This document shows positions 53,611 to 64,000 of a stretch of DNA of 64,000 nucleotides, piece after piece. The stretch covers positions 25,533,239-25,597,238 of the forward strand of contig OZ026630.1 in assembly GCA_964020975.1 (NCBI GenBank). Direction: 5' to 3'. Position 1 is the stretch's first letter, and the number at the start of each line of letters is the position of its first letter. The DNA is from Hermodice carunculata. Lineage: Eukaryota > Annelida > Polychaeta > Eunicida > Amphinomidae. A model generated the notes under the pieces. The model did no database searches. It was not told where the DNA came from and saw only the letters and a program-made list of their open reading frames with translations. The position numbers were made by a program, and so were the translations under genes.

Positions 53611-53860
53611 TGCTTGCCTGCCTGGATGCTTTTGCTTTGCGCTTAAAAACTCAAAGAGAAACTAGAAAAGAAGATTGTCTTCACAGCAAATCTATCTGTG
53701 CTACTAAAAGCTTGAAATGTTTCTAATGCACACAACTTGAGAATTTGCAAGCTATGCATGGATATACGCCATCATTAAGAAACCCAAGAAGTTGAAAGTT
53801 TAGTTATTGCCTTTTCCACTAGGTGGCGGCACATCCTCATACTCCTCCTTGCCTATTAAA

Positions 53861-54530
53861 TGGATCATTCTCACAAACCTACAACTAGCATTTCGATTCG
53901 TGTCTCTATCTATATTAGTTTTGAAGTTATTAAAGTTTCAAATGTTTAAATGCTGTTAACTTGCATAATTTCAATTGCTTCAAATCTGAAAACATGTCCA
54001 TCAGACAGCCCATCCTGACCAACCTATGGGTGGCAATTGGGATCGTGTCTTTGTTGTATTGTATTTGTGTTTTTTCGACCAGAACCACTACCTGGTTTCA
54101 TTACCATATTTTCCGTAGTCCAAACTGTCTACACTCCATAAACTAACTTTTCATTGTCTTACCTGTATACACATGGAAGTACTATTGTCACTATCTCTAT
54201 TTGTTTTGAATATATTAAAGGTTTAAATTTTCAAATGCCCCTAATTTGCATCATTTCAATTGCTACAAATCTCAAAACATACATACCTAGCATTCAGAAT
54301 TATGTCCCTATTTATATGAGTTTGGAAGATATTAAACATCTAAATTGCCAAATGTCCCTGCTTTGCATAATTTCAATTGGTACAAATCTTTAAGCATCTC
54401 CATTATATAGCTCATCCTCACAAGCCTATAGCTAACATTTGAAATTGTGTGTCTATGTATAATAGTTTTGAAAATATCAAAGATTACAATTTTTGAATGT
54501 CCATAATTTGCATCATTTTTAACATGTTGA
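53861..54530. repeat. Tandem array of about 130-bp units, interrupted
   Basis: Four diverged units start at about 53,861, 54,010, 54,285 and 54,411. Each reads, in order, CTCACAAGCCTA-like, CATTTGAAATTGTGT-like, AGTTTTGAA-ATAT-AAAG, TTGCATAATTTCAATTG and CTACAAATCTCAAAACAT-like. The second unit is split at 54,050/54,191 by a copy of repeat family R. The array is non-coding, and its 79-codon frame with repeated LICIISIATNL-like strings reflects the tandem units. Confidence 0.8.
54051..54190 (+). repeat. Dispersed repeat family R, copy 3, nested in the array
   Basis: Blocks GTATTTGTGTTTTTTCGACC, GTAGTCCAAACTGTCTAC, CTCCATAAACTAAC and GGAAGTACTATTGTC match the copies at 27,620 and 45,163. It lacks the GACATAGGCTGTAT end found in those copies. 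It lies between two halves of a satellite-like unit and so inserted after the array formed. Confidence 0.75.
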
Positions 54531-54589
54531 CTACAGAACACAATATGCACAATTTCACTGCTAGGTCAATCATTATGGCAAATTTGGCT

Positions 54590-54816
54590 TTCTGGGTATC
54601 GCAGTGTCCTAGAGAAGTTCCGGACAAAATACTAAATAAATTATTAAGTAAGTAAGTAAGTAAGTAAGTAAATGAATGAATGAATGAATAAATAAATAAA
54701 TAAACAAACAAACAAACAAAAAACAAACAAACAAAAATTAAACAAGCAAACAAATAAATAAATAGATAAACAAATAAATAAACAAATATAAATAACTAAA
54801 CAAACAAATAAAAAAA
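54590..54816 (+). repeat. Retroposon-like tail with (AAGT)n(GAAT)n(AAAT)n(AAAC)n tract
   Basis: The unique segment TCCGGACAAAATACTAAATA runs into a long array of tetranucleotides that changes from AAGT to GAAT, AAAT and AAAC. AATAAA occurs repeatedly. The arrangement resembles an expanded retroposon tail, but the body upstream is unrecognised. Confidence 0.45.
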
Positions 54817-55422
54817 TCATTCCAGAAAAACAAAGTGTCTGTGTTGGTACACAGACATAATTGCAGACCTAGATGTAGATTCCGCCCTCGCACGATCGTT
54901 TAACAGTCTATGGTATTTGAAGACCTCCTTTCGATATCATGAAGTTAATCTCGACAGCCATACAATACAGTGGCCAGTTGTAGTGTGGTATCGGGATCAC
55001 TGAACCATTACATTTTTGGTACAATGTTGTGTGTCTGAATTGCAAATTGTATAAATTACTGTCCTGTTTCCATGTCTTGTAGATTGGACACGATGCACGC
55101 ATCCCAAACAGCAACAGACTGCATGCAATCACACGTGATAATATTGACCATTATTGTCGGTTAAAGTAGAGCATTTGCCAGCAAAGCGGTGTTGTGTGAT
55201 GAGTTTTACGTCAAGTATAAAACTCGTGAATTTGTAAACAGACTAGAGTCTTTCGTGCAGGCAACTCAAGCACCAGCTTTAATAACATCATTAGGTGCAG
55301 AAAATTTTACTTGAAATGTACTTTATGTTAGAAGTGAAAGCGGGTCGAAAAATCCAGCTGTAGGCTTATGGTGGTCCCTTTTCCGGTACAATACACAAAA
55401 AGCTGGCTAAAGATACATCCCA

Positions 55423-55450
55423 TCATATATATATATGTATGTATGTATGT
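55423..55450. repeat. Short (TA)n(TGTA)n tract
   Basis: A few TA units followed by four GTAT units. Confidence 0.85.
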
Positions 55451-55563
55451 ACTATGTACACGGTATATGCAATTCATATGTAAGATAGTATATTGCGATA
55501 AAAATTCACTAAAAGCCAGAATCCCAATTCTGAGATGTAAGTGCACGCAACAGAAAAATGACC

Positions 55564-55761
55564 TCAGATTTCGTGGTCAGCCTGTGCAGCTTTAGTTGTC
55601 TTCAGTTTAAGTAAGTCATATATGCGTGTAGCGATCTCTCGCACATTCACCAGTCGGCTCACAGATAACAACAAGGCACAACTGGTGCTGCGTGCACATT
55701 TACCCCGGAACTGAGGTCTACACAACTTGCGATACGCAAAGTCGCGACCGAACGGATGCAA
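55564..55761 (-). CDS. Possible coding exon or LINE linker remnant, uncharacterised
   Basis: A 65-codon minus frame in a CpG-richer patch, with a composition (RKLCRPQFRGKCARS, then SRLVNVREIATRIYDLLKLK) more protein-like than its neighbours. The PQFRGKCAR string resembles the PxxRGxRAG linker that precedes the endonuclease of several marine-invertebrate LINEs, which is one explanation. The other is a terminal exon of a host gene. No splice acceptor, promoter or homologous domain decides between them. Confidence 0.2.
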   Translation of the reverse strand: MHPFGRDFAYRKLCRPQFRGKCARSTSCALLLSVSRLVNVREIATRIYDLLKLKTTKAAQADHEI

Positions 55762-56086
55762 ATAGAGCTAACAGTTATACCGGAGGGTTATCTCGGCCAC
55801 TGGTAATCAAAAGTATACCGTAACGACTGTGAACGCCTTCTACTTAATTTTTTAATGCTCACATAAGGACTTCTTATCTCTCCTGAGAAATTACACCAGA
55901 TAAATAGACGTACGGATCAAGTTTTAATTGCTTCAGAACTTGATGACTTGCTTTAGTGTACAGCAAGCTCAAATTTGATTGCCTAGCTTTGCTTGATTGT
56001 CAGTTCTTTTGCCGGTTGTTGAGGACTCTTCATAAGAGCAGAAGTGGTATTACTTTTTCCAAACGGGTGCATATTTTCGTTCTGCG

Positions 56087-56159
56087 TATATATAGCCGTG
56101 GGAACAATCTCCGGAATACAGCTTGAAAGGGAACCAATCTGCTGGGCAAGTATAATCAG
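56087..56159 (+). promoter_or_regulatory. Candidate TATA promoter with short first exon and splice donor
   Basis: TATATATAG at 56,087-56,095 is followed about 30 bp later by a plausible start (AATACAGCTTG, near 56,115-56,125). A strong splice donor, CAG|GTAAGG, lies at 56,157-56,165 (intron start 56,160). The exon of roughly 40 nt contains no ATG, as expected for a non-coding first exon. A strong acceptor-like site lies at 58,230. This is the best evidence of a host gene start in the window, but no coding sequence confirms it. Confidence 0.4.
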
Positions 56160-59100
56160 GTAAGGGTATATTATTTGTCAAGTTTTATTTTCTTTTTCTT
56201 TTTGTTGGCTGGCGAATGAACAATTATTGTACCCCTGTATTACCAGAACACGTGTATTCGGACGAGAAAGACGCCGACAGTGATACATACCGTTAAAGTG
56301 AGAACATGTTGGTGCCTATTTTGGCAAACCTAATCATTGTATGTGTCTGGAAATGAGCATGTAGTGTGGTTTTAGATACACTTAGTTGGGAAAACCTTTC
56401 AAAAAAAGGGTTATCAAACTAAAAATGTGTTCAGAGATTAGCAGATTGTATTAACGCAATTGATATCAAGCTGAATTATGTTGATCCCATTGAAATATAA
56501 TTATGTAGCTTATATGAAAGTGTGCAAAAGTAAATTTGATTTGGCTGTTGGTTACACCGTGCAAACGTACGTGCTCTCAATACTCACTATGTCTATGGAC
56601 AAAGACATCTGCATCTTATTTTACTATACGTGATATAAAATCAAATATATGCAATAGATACAATTTTAACTAGAACAAAGTGCTGACGTGTCAATTTAAG
56701 TCGCCGCGCACAAACTTTACTAAATGTGGTGAAGATTTAGAATAGGAAGGAATGCCCACTTAATTTTGTGTAAATAATTTCTATATTTACATTAAATATT
56801 TATTTATTCAAAAACAATTCTTCATTCGAAGTTGTGCATCGTTATAACTGGTACCCATCAAATACAACGATTATGATTCTCTGATAGATGTTGTGTCCGG
56901 ATCAACGTGCGATATTCTTCATCCATTGGTATTATGACACACGTACAACTTGTTCATGGGTTCTTTCTAGAGTATTTGCGTTTTATGTTACTTGTAGCAG
57001 AGACCATCTACTGAAGAATTAATACTGAATTTTGTTGCCTCAGTATTTTAACACTCGTTAGTCTTTAAATTTTCAGCACGCTTATGAGTGTACAATAATT
57101 AGGCGAGGAATACGCAGGTAGGCCCACACTTTATTGAAACGTAAACAGCAGTATTCTGTACTTCAATACCATAGGAATATTTTATAGGACAATTCAAACA
57201 TATCATTACTTACGATAACATTACCAGTTATCATGCCCCATGCCGCTCAGGTAAACTCAGGCCATAGCAAGTTTCGTAAAGACTTGTTTTAAGTTGACTT
57301 GCCTTTAAACTTTCGGCTTACGTTTGCGCAACTGAGTTTCACTTTCATGTCTCTTCTGCAAGTGACAAATTATAATGAATTGTGATAAATTCTATACTTA
57401 CCTATACTTGTTTTTGCTTAAATGTATATTTTTTTCCATCAAAATGCCATAGGACGATTTTATACCGTATATCTATCGTATTATTTCAAGAAAAAATGTT
57501 TATTTTGGCTGTTGGACCGGGAGTACATTTTTGAACTTGATAGCATACAAATGTCATCCTAAAAAGAGAGGGTGATCAGGCTAAATTGTTTCTGTCATGG
57601 TTTCAGTAAAATTTAAGTAACATTTACATCCAGTAAAAAAGCACCAACATGACTGTATCAGTTCCACTATGATAAGCCACTCTGAAGAGCAATGTTTGTG
57701 TGCTCACCACTATACTGAGTCTCCCTACACATGCGTACTAACAATTTTACATTAGTCTTACAACAATTCACTCATCGTGCTATAGTGCTCAAAGATGTAT
57801 GCATGTCTTAATATACTGATTAGCTAAAAAGAAACAGATATTAACGAGTTATAAATGAGCTTAAGTTGCCTTTTACACGTGTGACAGACAATTTTCAATG
57901 AAGACCAGCGATAGAACTCGTCAGCATCATTCAATACTCAAACACATATCGCACTCGAGTGTCGATCTGAAAATAGACTGATGTACACAGAGTAGGTGTT
58001 TGCATAGTTCTTTTTCTTGTGAGAGTAGACCATTTGCCTGGCGTGTTTCAGATGTGTAAGACAGATGATATGCGATATATCAAAACCACATGGCTCAAGT
58101 CGTTTGATTATATACTTGATGCGTTCACGCCTGTAGGAATGGTCTATGATTTTTTGCCGATTTGAAAGCACCTACAACCAGATAAACACCTTATGTGCTA
58201 ACCATATGTTGACTTGTGTTGTGTTTGCAGTCCTACACCGTGGTTGACGATGATTATGTACGTGAGGATGTATTGATAGGATCCTGAAATTAAGCCTCTT
58301 TATGTCAAAATTTCAAACATTCACAAGGAACGCACCGTCGTGACGAAGACCAGATGATAAAATTGCAACATTGGATGAGCAGCAATCGATGAAGTGTCCC
58401 TCCCCTAAACATACAATCATTTAATCTGGCACATTTCCCCCAAACTAAACAAGTATAATTTTTCATTCGTGCTGCATTTATTGGCAGCTAACCAAAAAGG
58501 CTCAAGCGGTCAGAACATTTATCTGACTATATTTGTAGAAAGGAGTTCGACTAACAATTATGTCTGTATATATCAACTTTATTCACGTACATTCATATCT
58601 AGCTAAATTAAATGGCATACTTTTTGCATTTTGGAATGATTTTGTGTGCACACAAGCGTTTCAAGTAGATAAATCTTTTCCATTATGCAAATAGTAATTT
58701 TACATTGTCATGATCAATATATTACCCATATTATTTTTGTAAGTCAGAAATAAAAATCTATGCACTCGATAGTGTTTATCTGTACATAGCGACACAACAA
58801 ACTAGGATGAGGTTGTCAAGCGGTTCATTTGCGTCAGCTGGCCAGCATGTCATCTTTCCTAGTTTTTATATGTATTGTCGATGTACTTAGTTTCTTACCT
58901 GTAATTATTTTATTTACAATTAATTATGCTGCAATGAAACTGAGCTTCACTTTAATGTCACAAAATACCCTTAATCCATAGCCATTTCTCAATGACATAC
59001 CTGATAGGGATATGAATCTTATTCTCTATGTTATTAAAGCATGGATTTCGCCCGTCCGCCTTGCAATTATCTGCCACGTGTATATGAATTGCGTCGTTGG

Positions 59101-59295
59101 ATCGAGAAATTTGATGATACTTTATACCATTAGGTCATTTTAATAACCACGCTATAATTTTATCCGGTTTGCCTTTTATACATGGATACTATTTCAAAGA
59201 TAGTTTATAATCACTTCAGTAGTCACTTCACTGAAACCTTAGATTGGCCGGCACAAGGTCATGTTAATATCTGAAATCAAAAGAAAAATATATTC
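56160..59295. other. Possible intron / gene-free stretch
   Basis: AT-rich DNA with no repeat tracts longer than short A/T runs and no frame with a domain. If the promoter at 56.09 kb is real, this would be intronic. It is notably poor in microsatellites compared with the rest of the window. Confidence 0.35.
58231..58261 (+). other. Candidate short internal exon
   Basis: A pyrimidine/T-rich stretch ends TTGTGTTTGCAG at 58,230, a good acceptor, and a GTGAGG donor follows at 58,262. The 31-nt interval contains ATGATTATG at 58,250, so it could carry the first codons of a gene that continues elsewhere. The evidence is only the pair of splice signals. Confidence 0.2.
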
Positions 59296-59655
<360 letters not shown>

Positions 59656-59949
59656 AGCCCTTTTTGCCTGTGCATTCGTCCGTTTTACCATTGTGTGCGT
59701 CCAATAACTATTTTCCTCTGACGTTAGTTTCACGATGACATATAAGCTCATGGCATTTTGTAACGGCTGTTTCGTCCTTGAGTCTGTACGTTATACATTC
59801 GTGTCTAGGCTATAGTTCTACTGTTCTTTTTGTCTCAAGTAGGAGTGAAATTCATTTGTTCACATTGGTATTGGAAGATCCAAGTTGATGTTTTGGTAAT
59901 TCTGTGCCTTTTGCTGTATCTAAATGGCCTCTCATTGTTGGATTAAAAT

Positions 59950-60769
59950 TTATGTATATGGGTAATGTTTTTCTGAACTATTAGACTTCCAGTCATGAAA
60001 CTGCACACATGTATACCAGGACACAAGGGTGTACTATGCAACAAAAACTTTGTCAATAGGTCAAGTGTCATGGTCATGTTGATACTATTTATGGAAATTA
60101 AAATAAATCAAACATATATTGGCTTATATCTTTATCATGGTGGATGCTAAGACCATCCATGCGTATTACTAACAGAAAAGTATCTATGGGGTTGTACTAG
60201 GTGCTAGTTTTGACCTTGGAAAGCTTGAAAGGCCAAACTGACATATTGGCTTCCGTCTTGATGGATCCTAGGCCCATGCTTACGTTAGATATGTTTGATT
60301 TGTGGTCTCCAGTCTCAGGTGTCGCATAATACTAAGCACCATTTTAACATTATTTTAATACATGGATCATTTTCATCTATCATTGTACTTCACCATTGTG
60401 TATATACATATTTGTAATGTCTTTATGGGCCCTAGTGGCTTAAAATAAAATTATCTTATCTTAATTATCTCTTATCTTATCTTAAACATTGATAGGATAA
60501 TATACTTGTGTTTCTCTTAGTGCTGTTAATTTTAACCTGGGTGTTAATCTGACATTGCGGCTTAAATATTGGCAATAGTGAATCCTAGGCCCATAGTTTA
60601 TATCAAAGATTAATAGAATTGTGCCACTGCGGGTCTTCTTTTATGGTGTTGTTAATTTTCACCTTGACTGACTTTGAAGGGCCAAACCACGGAAAGTCGA
60701 CACGACTATCCATGACCAAACTAGCATTTGGGCCATACATTGGTAATGGTAAATCCTAGGTCCCATTTT
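59950..60769. repeat. Diverged tandem units with TCCTAGGCCCAT, with an inserted retroposon end
   Basis: The word TTGGCxxxxxxx-ATGGTGGATCCTAGGCCCAT-like recurs at about 60,119, 60,247, 60,569 and 60,740. Between repeats are TTTTGACCTTGG/TTTTCACCTTGA and GAAAGGCCAAAC/GAAGGGCCAAAC words. The array adjoins repeat family A on the minus strand and may belong to the same larger element. At about 60,340-60,487 a segment ending CTTAAAATAAAATTATC and repeated ATCTT units looks like an inserted LINE 3' end with its own tail. Confidence 0.55.
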
Positions 60770-61170
60770 TACTTTTAACAAGTGCCTTTGGCTGTGCCCA
60801 GGTAACAAACGAAACTGATGTCAAAGGAGGTATTGTGTCCATGTGAACATCCATTTTTAACGTTTCGACAGATGTCCAAGTTACCTAAGGCCTAACAAAA
60901 ATATCCATATGTGTGTGGTTCCGATAACCCGACCGACCCCACCGAAAAGACCAGAGTCCCGGCACTAAGTAATTTTTATGAAACCTAAAATAATAAAACA
61001 AGTTTCAAGCCGCCCTTCTTTAAAAAAAAAATGATCAACGCAGCCTAAAATACATCATCGAGAAGTGGCAGTCGTGTGCCGTTTTTTTTCAGTAAAGTAA
61101 ACTCAAACACAGTATTTTATTTCAACTTGTCTGGAGTTGAAAGTTAATTTGTGTCGGAGAAAGAGCTCCA
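60770..61170 (-). repeat. Dispersed repeat family A, copy 2 (inverted)
   Basis: The minus strand aligns with 20,580-21,150. It keeps the same block order from GCTCTTTCTCCGACAC to AAGGCACTTGT. The GGGGTCGGTCGGGTTATCGG block is the best conserved. It lacks the internal duplication of copy 1. Confidence 0.75.
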
Positions 61171-61865
61171 CAGGCACGGATCATTGGCCAGCAGCCCTTG
61201 GTGAGAACCTTGCTAAAATACCCCCCCCCCCCCCACCAGGCTATTGTTGATTTTGGTGGAGGAATTACTGTAGAATCAAAACCTGGATAATACCCAGCTG
61301 GCATCTTCCAGCATTTTAAATTATTCAAGATGGCATCCAAGATGGCCGCAAAACAACGACAAAAGGCAAAAATCCTTATAAAATGATGCTTGAAGTTCAT
61401 TTTGTCTTGCAAAACCTCACCAAAATGGTGTATAATAACCAGATGACATCACTTGGTAGTTCTAATTATTCAAGATAACGTCCATTATGGCCACCGAACT
61501 GAAGTAAAATGAAGAGAAACTGTGATAAATAGTCATTTAAGTGTTCTTGCTTTTCATGACACCAAAACCAGATTACAAAAAATGCCTAGTTGATATTGAT
61601 TGGTAGTTCTATCAGTCGAAATGGTAGCTCTAATTATTCAAAATGGGGTCTAAGATGGCCACTGCCATGAACCAATAGACAGGATCTTGCGTAGAATGAA
61701 TATCACATTTCAGCATAGCTCAATGAAAAGTGTGAATAAAGTTCTGCTATTATCATTAAAAAATATCTGTCCATGGCTATCCAACGTGATCATATATTAC
61801 TTGTAATTGTATGATTTCTTATGAATTCTTTTGAAGTGGCACCTAGTATATATTCATGTGTAAAA
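61171..61865. other. Diverged repeat with 'AAGATGGC' words, unrecognised
   Basis: Phrases such as TCAAGATGGC, CCAAGATGGCCGC, TCCATTATGGCCACCGAACTG and CTAAGATGGCCAC recur at intervals of roughly 15-170 bp (61,326-61,660), together with TTCTAATTATTCAA. This suggests an old tandemly built repeat. A poly(C) run lies at about 61,221-61,235. Confidence 0.45.
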
Positions 61866-61867
61866 TG

Positions 61868-61954
<87 letters not shown>
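61866..61954. repeat. (AAT)n microsatellite abutting a PLE end
   Basis: About 29 AAT units. The last unit joins directly to AAAACCTGATG, the terminus of the Penelope-like element at 61,955-62,815. Confidence 0.97.
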
Positions 61955-61958
<4 letters not shown>

Positions 61959-62815
61959 CCTGATGTTGGCAGCTTTCTCCCTCAGGGCCTTCTTTGGCGA
62001 AGATGTTTTACTGGACAAAAATTTCGTCACATAGACAACAAGTTAGTTGACGTCAATAATCACGTAACGCACACTTAATGCACGTTCAGATGAAATACAC
62101 ACGTCACGTATTTATTGGTCTAATGCCATTCCCTGGCCATTTGTTTATTCCTAAAACTCATATTCAACTTAATAAGTTTTTAAGCTTCAAAAATCATTCA
62201 CAGATATTCAGTCCATTTGGATTATAGGTATTCAATTTTCTCCGCCAGAGTTTTCCTACCCTTCTCCGATTAGTTGCATACTCTTAGATCTTCTCAATTC
62301 CAACCACACAGAAGTCATAAATCGTGTGTCGATTGTTATATAAATGTTGGAACATGGGGTCATAATGATGTCTTCTAATTCTCGAAAAGTTCAATAACAT
62401 GGGCTGGTAAAGTGTTCCTTCTGTTTCCCCGACATACATGTACTTGTTACATTTGACACAGAAGACATCATAAATTAAGTTTTCCGTTTCGCAATTGATA
62501 TAAACTTTGACCGTGTATTGCTTGTTGTTCCCATCTTTAAAAGTGTTACTTCCATTTTTTTTGATAAAAAGCACAATCATTACCGTACTTCTCACACTTT
62601 TTTGGAGATTCAAAAATAATATATTGTGTTTTTTGTGAACTGAAATGCCCTAAATATTTGAACCATCCTTTGTTTCATATAAGCAAGAGAATAATATTGA
62701 GGACATTTTAGTTATCTATATAACGTATTATTTGTCCAGTAAATCACTTTTGCTGAAATAGACCGTGAGGTCGAAAGCTGCAAAAATCAGGTGTTGAGAG
62801 TTTTTATTATAATCT
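61955..62815 (-). mobile_element. 5'-truncated Penelope-like element with inverted termini
   Basis: On the minus strand a GIY-YIG endonuclease domain is recognisable: NCETENLIYDVFCVKCNKYM, then YVGET, and SRIRRHHYDPMFQHLYNN. A C-terminal tail follows (RRRVGKLWRRKLNTYNPNG, about 62,270-62,210). The domain extends beyond the stop-bounded 109-codon frame by one in-frame stop. The usual arginine after YVGET-x-LYQ reads as proline, so catalysis is probably lost. No RT remains. The terminal segment at 61,955-62,050 (minus) is repeated in inverted orientation at about 62,715-62,815 (plus). Both share TTTGTCCAGTAAA, GAAAGCTGC, ATCAGG and TTTTTATTAT. Inverted terminal copies are a known peculiarity of Penelope-like elements. 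Confidence 0.8.
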
Positions 62816-62835
62816 AAATAGAAAAAGACACTACA

Positions 62836-63433
<598 letters not shown>

Positions 63434-63561
63434 TACCTGTCTGTTTAGGGGATACAAGAAAATATCCACCTGAAAAGATTAGTGTCCCATTCAGCCTACG
63501 GCGTCATGGGATAGAAATCTTTCAGGTGGGTATTTTCTTGTATCCCGTGAACAGACAGGTA
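63434..63561. mobile_element. Long near-perfect hairpin, probable TA-flanked MITE
   Basis: The left arm starts TACCTGTCTGTT and the right arm ends AACAGACAGGTA. Between these, GGATACAAGAAAATA, CCACCTGAAA and GATT all pair with their complements, and TCCCAT/ATGGGA closes the inner end over a loop of about 15 nt (TCAGCCTACGGCGTC). Arms are about 55 bp and roughly 88% complementary by eye. If the outer TA on each side is the target duplication, the element is a Tc1/mariner-type MITE beginning CCTGTCTGTT. An alternative is a hairpin RNA locus. Confidence 0.75.
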
Positions 63562-64000
63562 CCAACTGTTAATATTCTTTTAATGTTACACCGTTACAGA
63601 AGGAAGTTCAAAGGTTTTCCTGGTCAGATCTAGAACCTTGATGTTAAAATGATGGTTATGATCAACAAGAGTTCTTACTTCCGTATTGTTGCTGGTGCTT
63701 ACATAACGTATATGTTATAAAATCTTAGTGTAGTCGCATTTGAACCCGTGCAAACAGCCGCGTATTAAAAATCAATGGAAGTAGTACACAGTGTGTGTTT
63801 CTTGTGAGTTCATATACAGAAATCTACTAGCTTTAGGCCGTGCGATAAAAGTTGTCTCCACTGCAGTTACAGAATAATCCCACAATGGAGAGTCACGCAA
63901 AGACATACACAATGTTTGGAACTGCTGATGACAAGTAGAAGAAATAACTTTTCGAAATCACGTCGCGTCAAAAGTGCGATATGCGATGAAAAAACAAAAG
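63562..64000. other. Gene-free end of window
   Basis: No frame longer than 60 codons with a domain, no repeat. The region is slightly GC-richer than the local average and could adjoin a gene to the right, but no splice or promoter signals stand out. Confidence 0.35.

Overview
This is animal (metazoan) DNA, most likely from a marine invertebrate. It is AT-rich and crowded with microsatellites. It holds EN-bearing Penelope-like elements, several lineages of non-LTR retrotransposon and TA-flanked MITEs. No bacterial-type operon, rRNA or convincing tRNA was seen. One dispersed repeat (about 9,440-9,600) resembles, from memory, a family common in bivalve, echinoderm, hemichordate and amphioxus genomes. 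The species cannot be fixed from the sequence. Almost all of the longest open frames are either microsatellite translations or pieces of retroelements.

Layout. 1-1,600: no recognisable gene. 2,600-5,640: a nearly full-length but decayed Penelope-like element (RT, then GIY-YIG endonuclease) split by a pogo/Tigger-type MITE and ending in a (TA)n tract. 5,640-20,400: mostly unrecognised non-coding DNA with diverged repeats, a large fold-back (16.19-16.34 kb) and tandem duplications. 20.5-21.15 kb: a dispersed repeat with a second copy inverted at 60.77-61.17 kb. 22.96-24.6 kb: the 3' part of a non-LTR retrotransposon on +. 27.6 kb, 45.0 kb and 54.05 kb: three copies of one dispersed repeat, the last inserted inside a tandem array of about 130-bp units. 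39.08-40.3 kb: a CR1-like LINE on the minus strand, interrupted by a microsatellite. 41.2-43.3 kb: a badly decayed Ty3/Gypsy-like pol fossil. 50.85-51.55 kb: the end of another LINE. 59.3-63.04 kb: long CTAT/CTGT arrays and a short Penelope-like element whose two ends are inverted copies of each other, each abutting a different microsatellite. 63.43-63.56 kb: a near-perfect long hairpin, probably a MITE.

Host genes. No host coding gene can be supported. The best hints are a TATA-containing promoter with a plausible short first exon and a strong splice donor at 56.09-56.16 kb (+), and an acceptor-like site at 58.23 kb. A second TATA/CRE cluster lies at 53.55-53.61 kb. The window therefore reads as intergenic or intronic DNA shaped by successive retroelement insertions, with possible edges of genes outside it.
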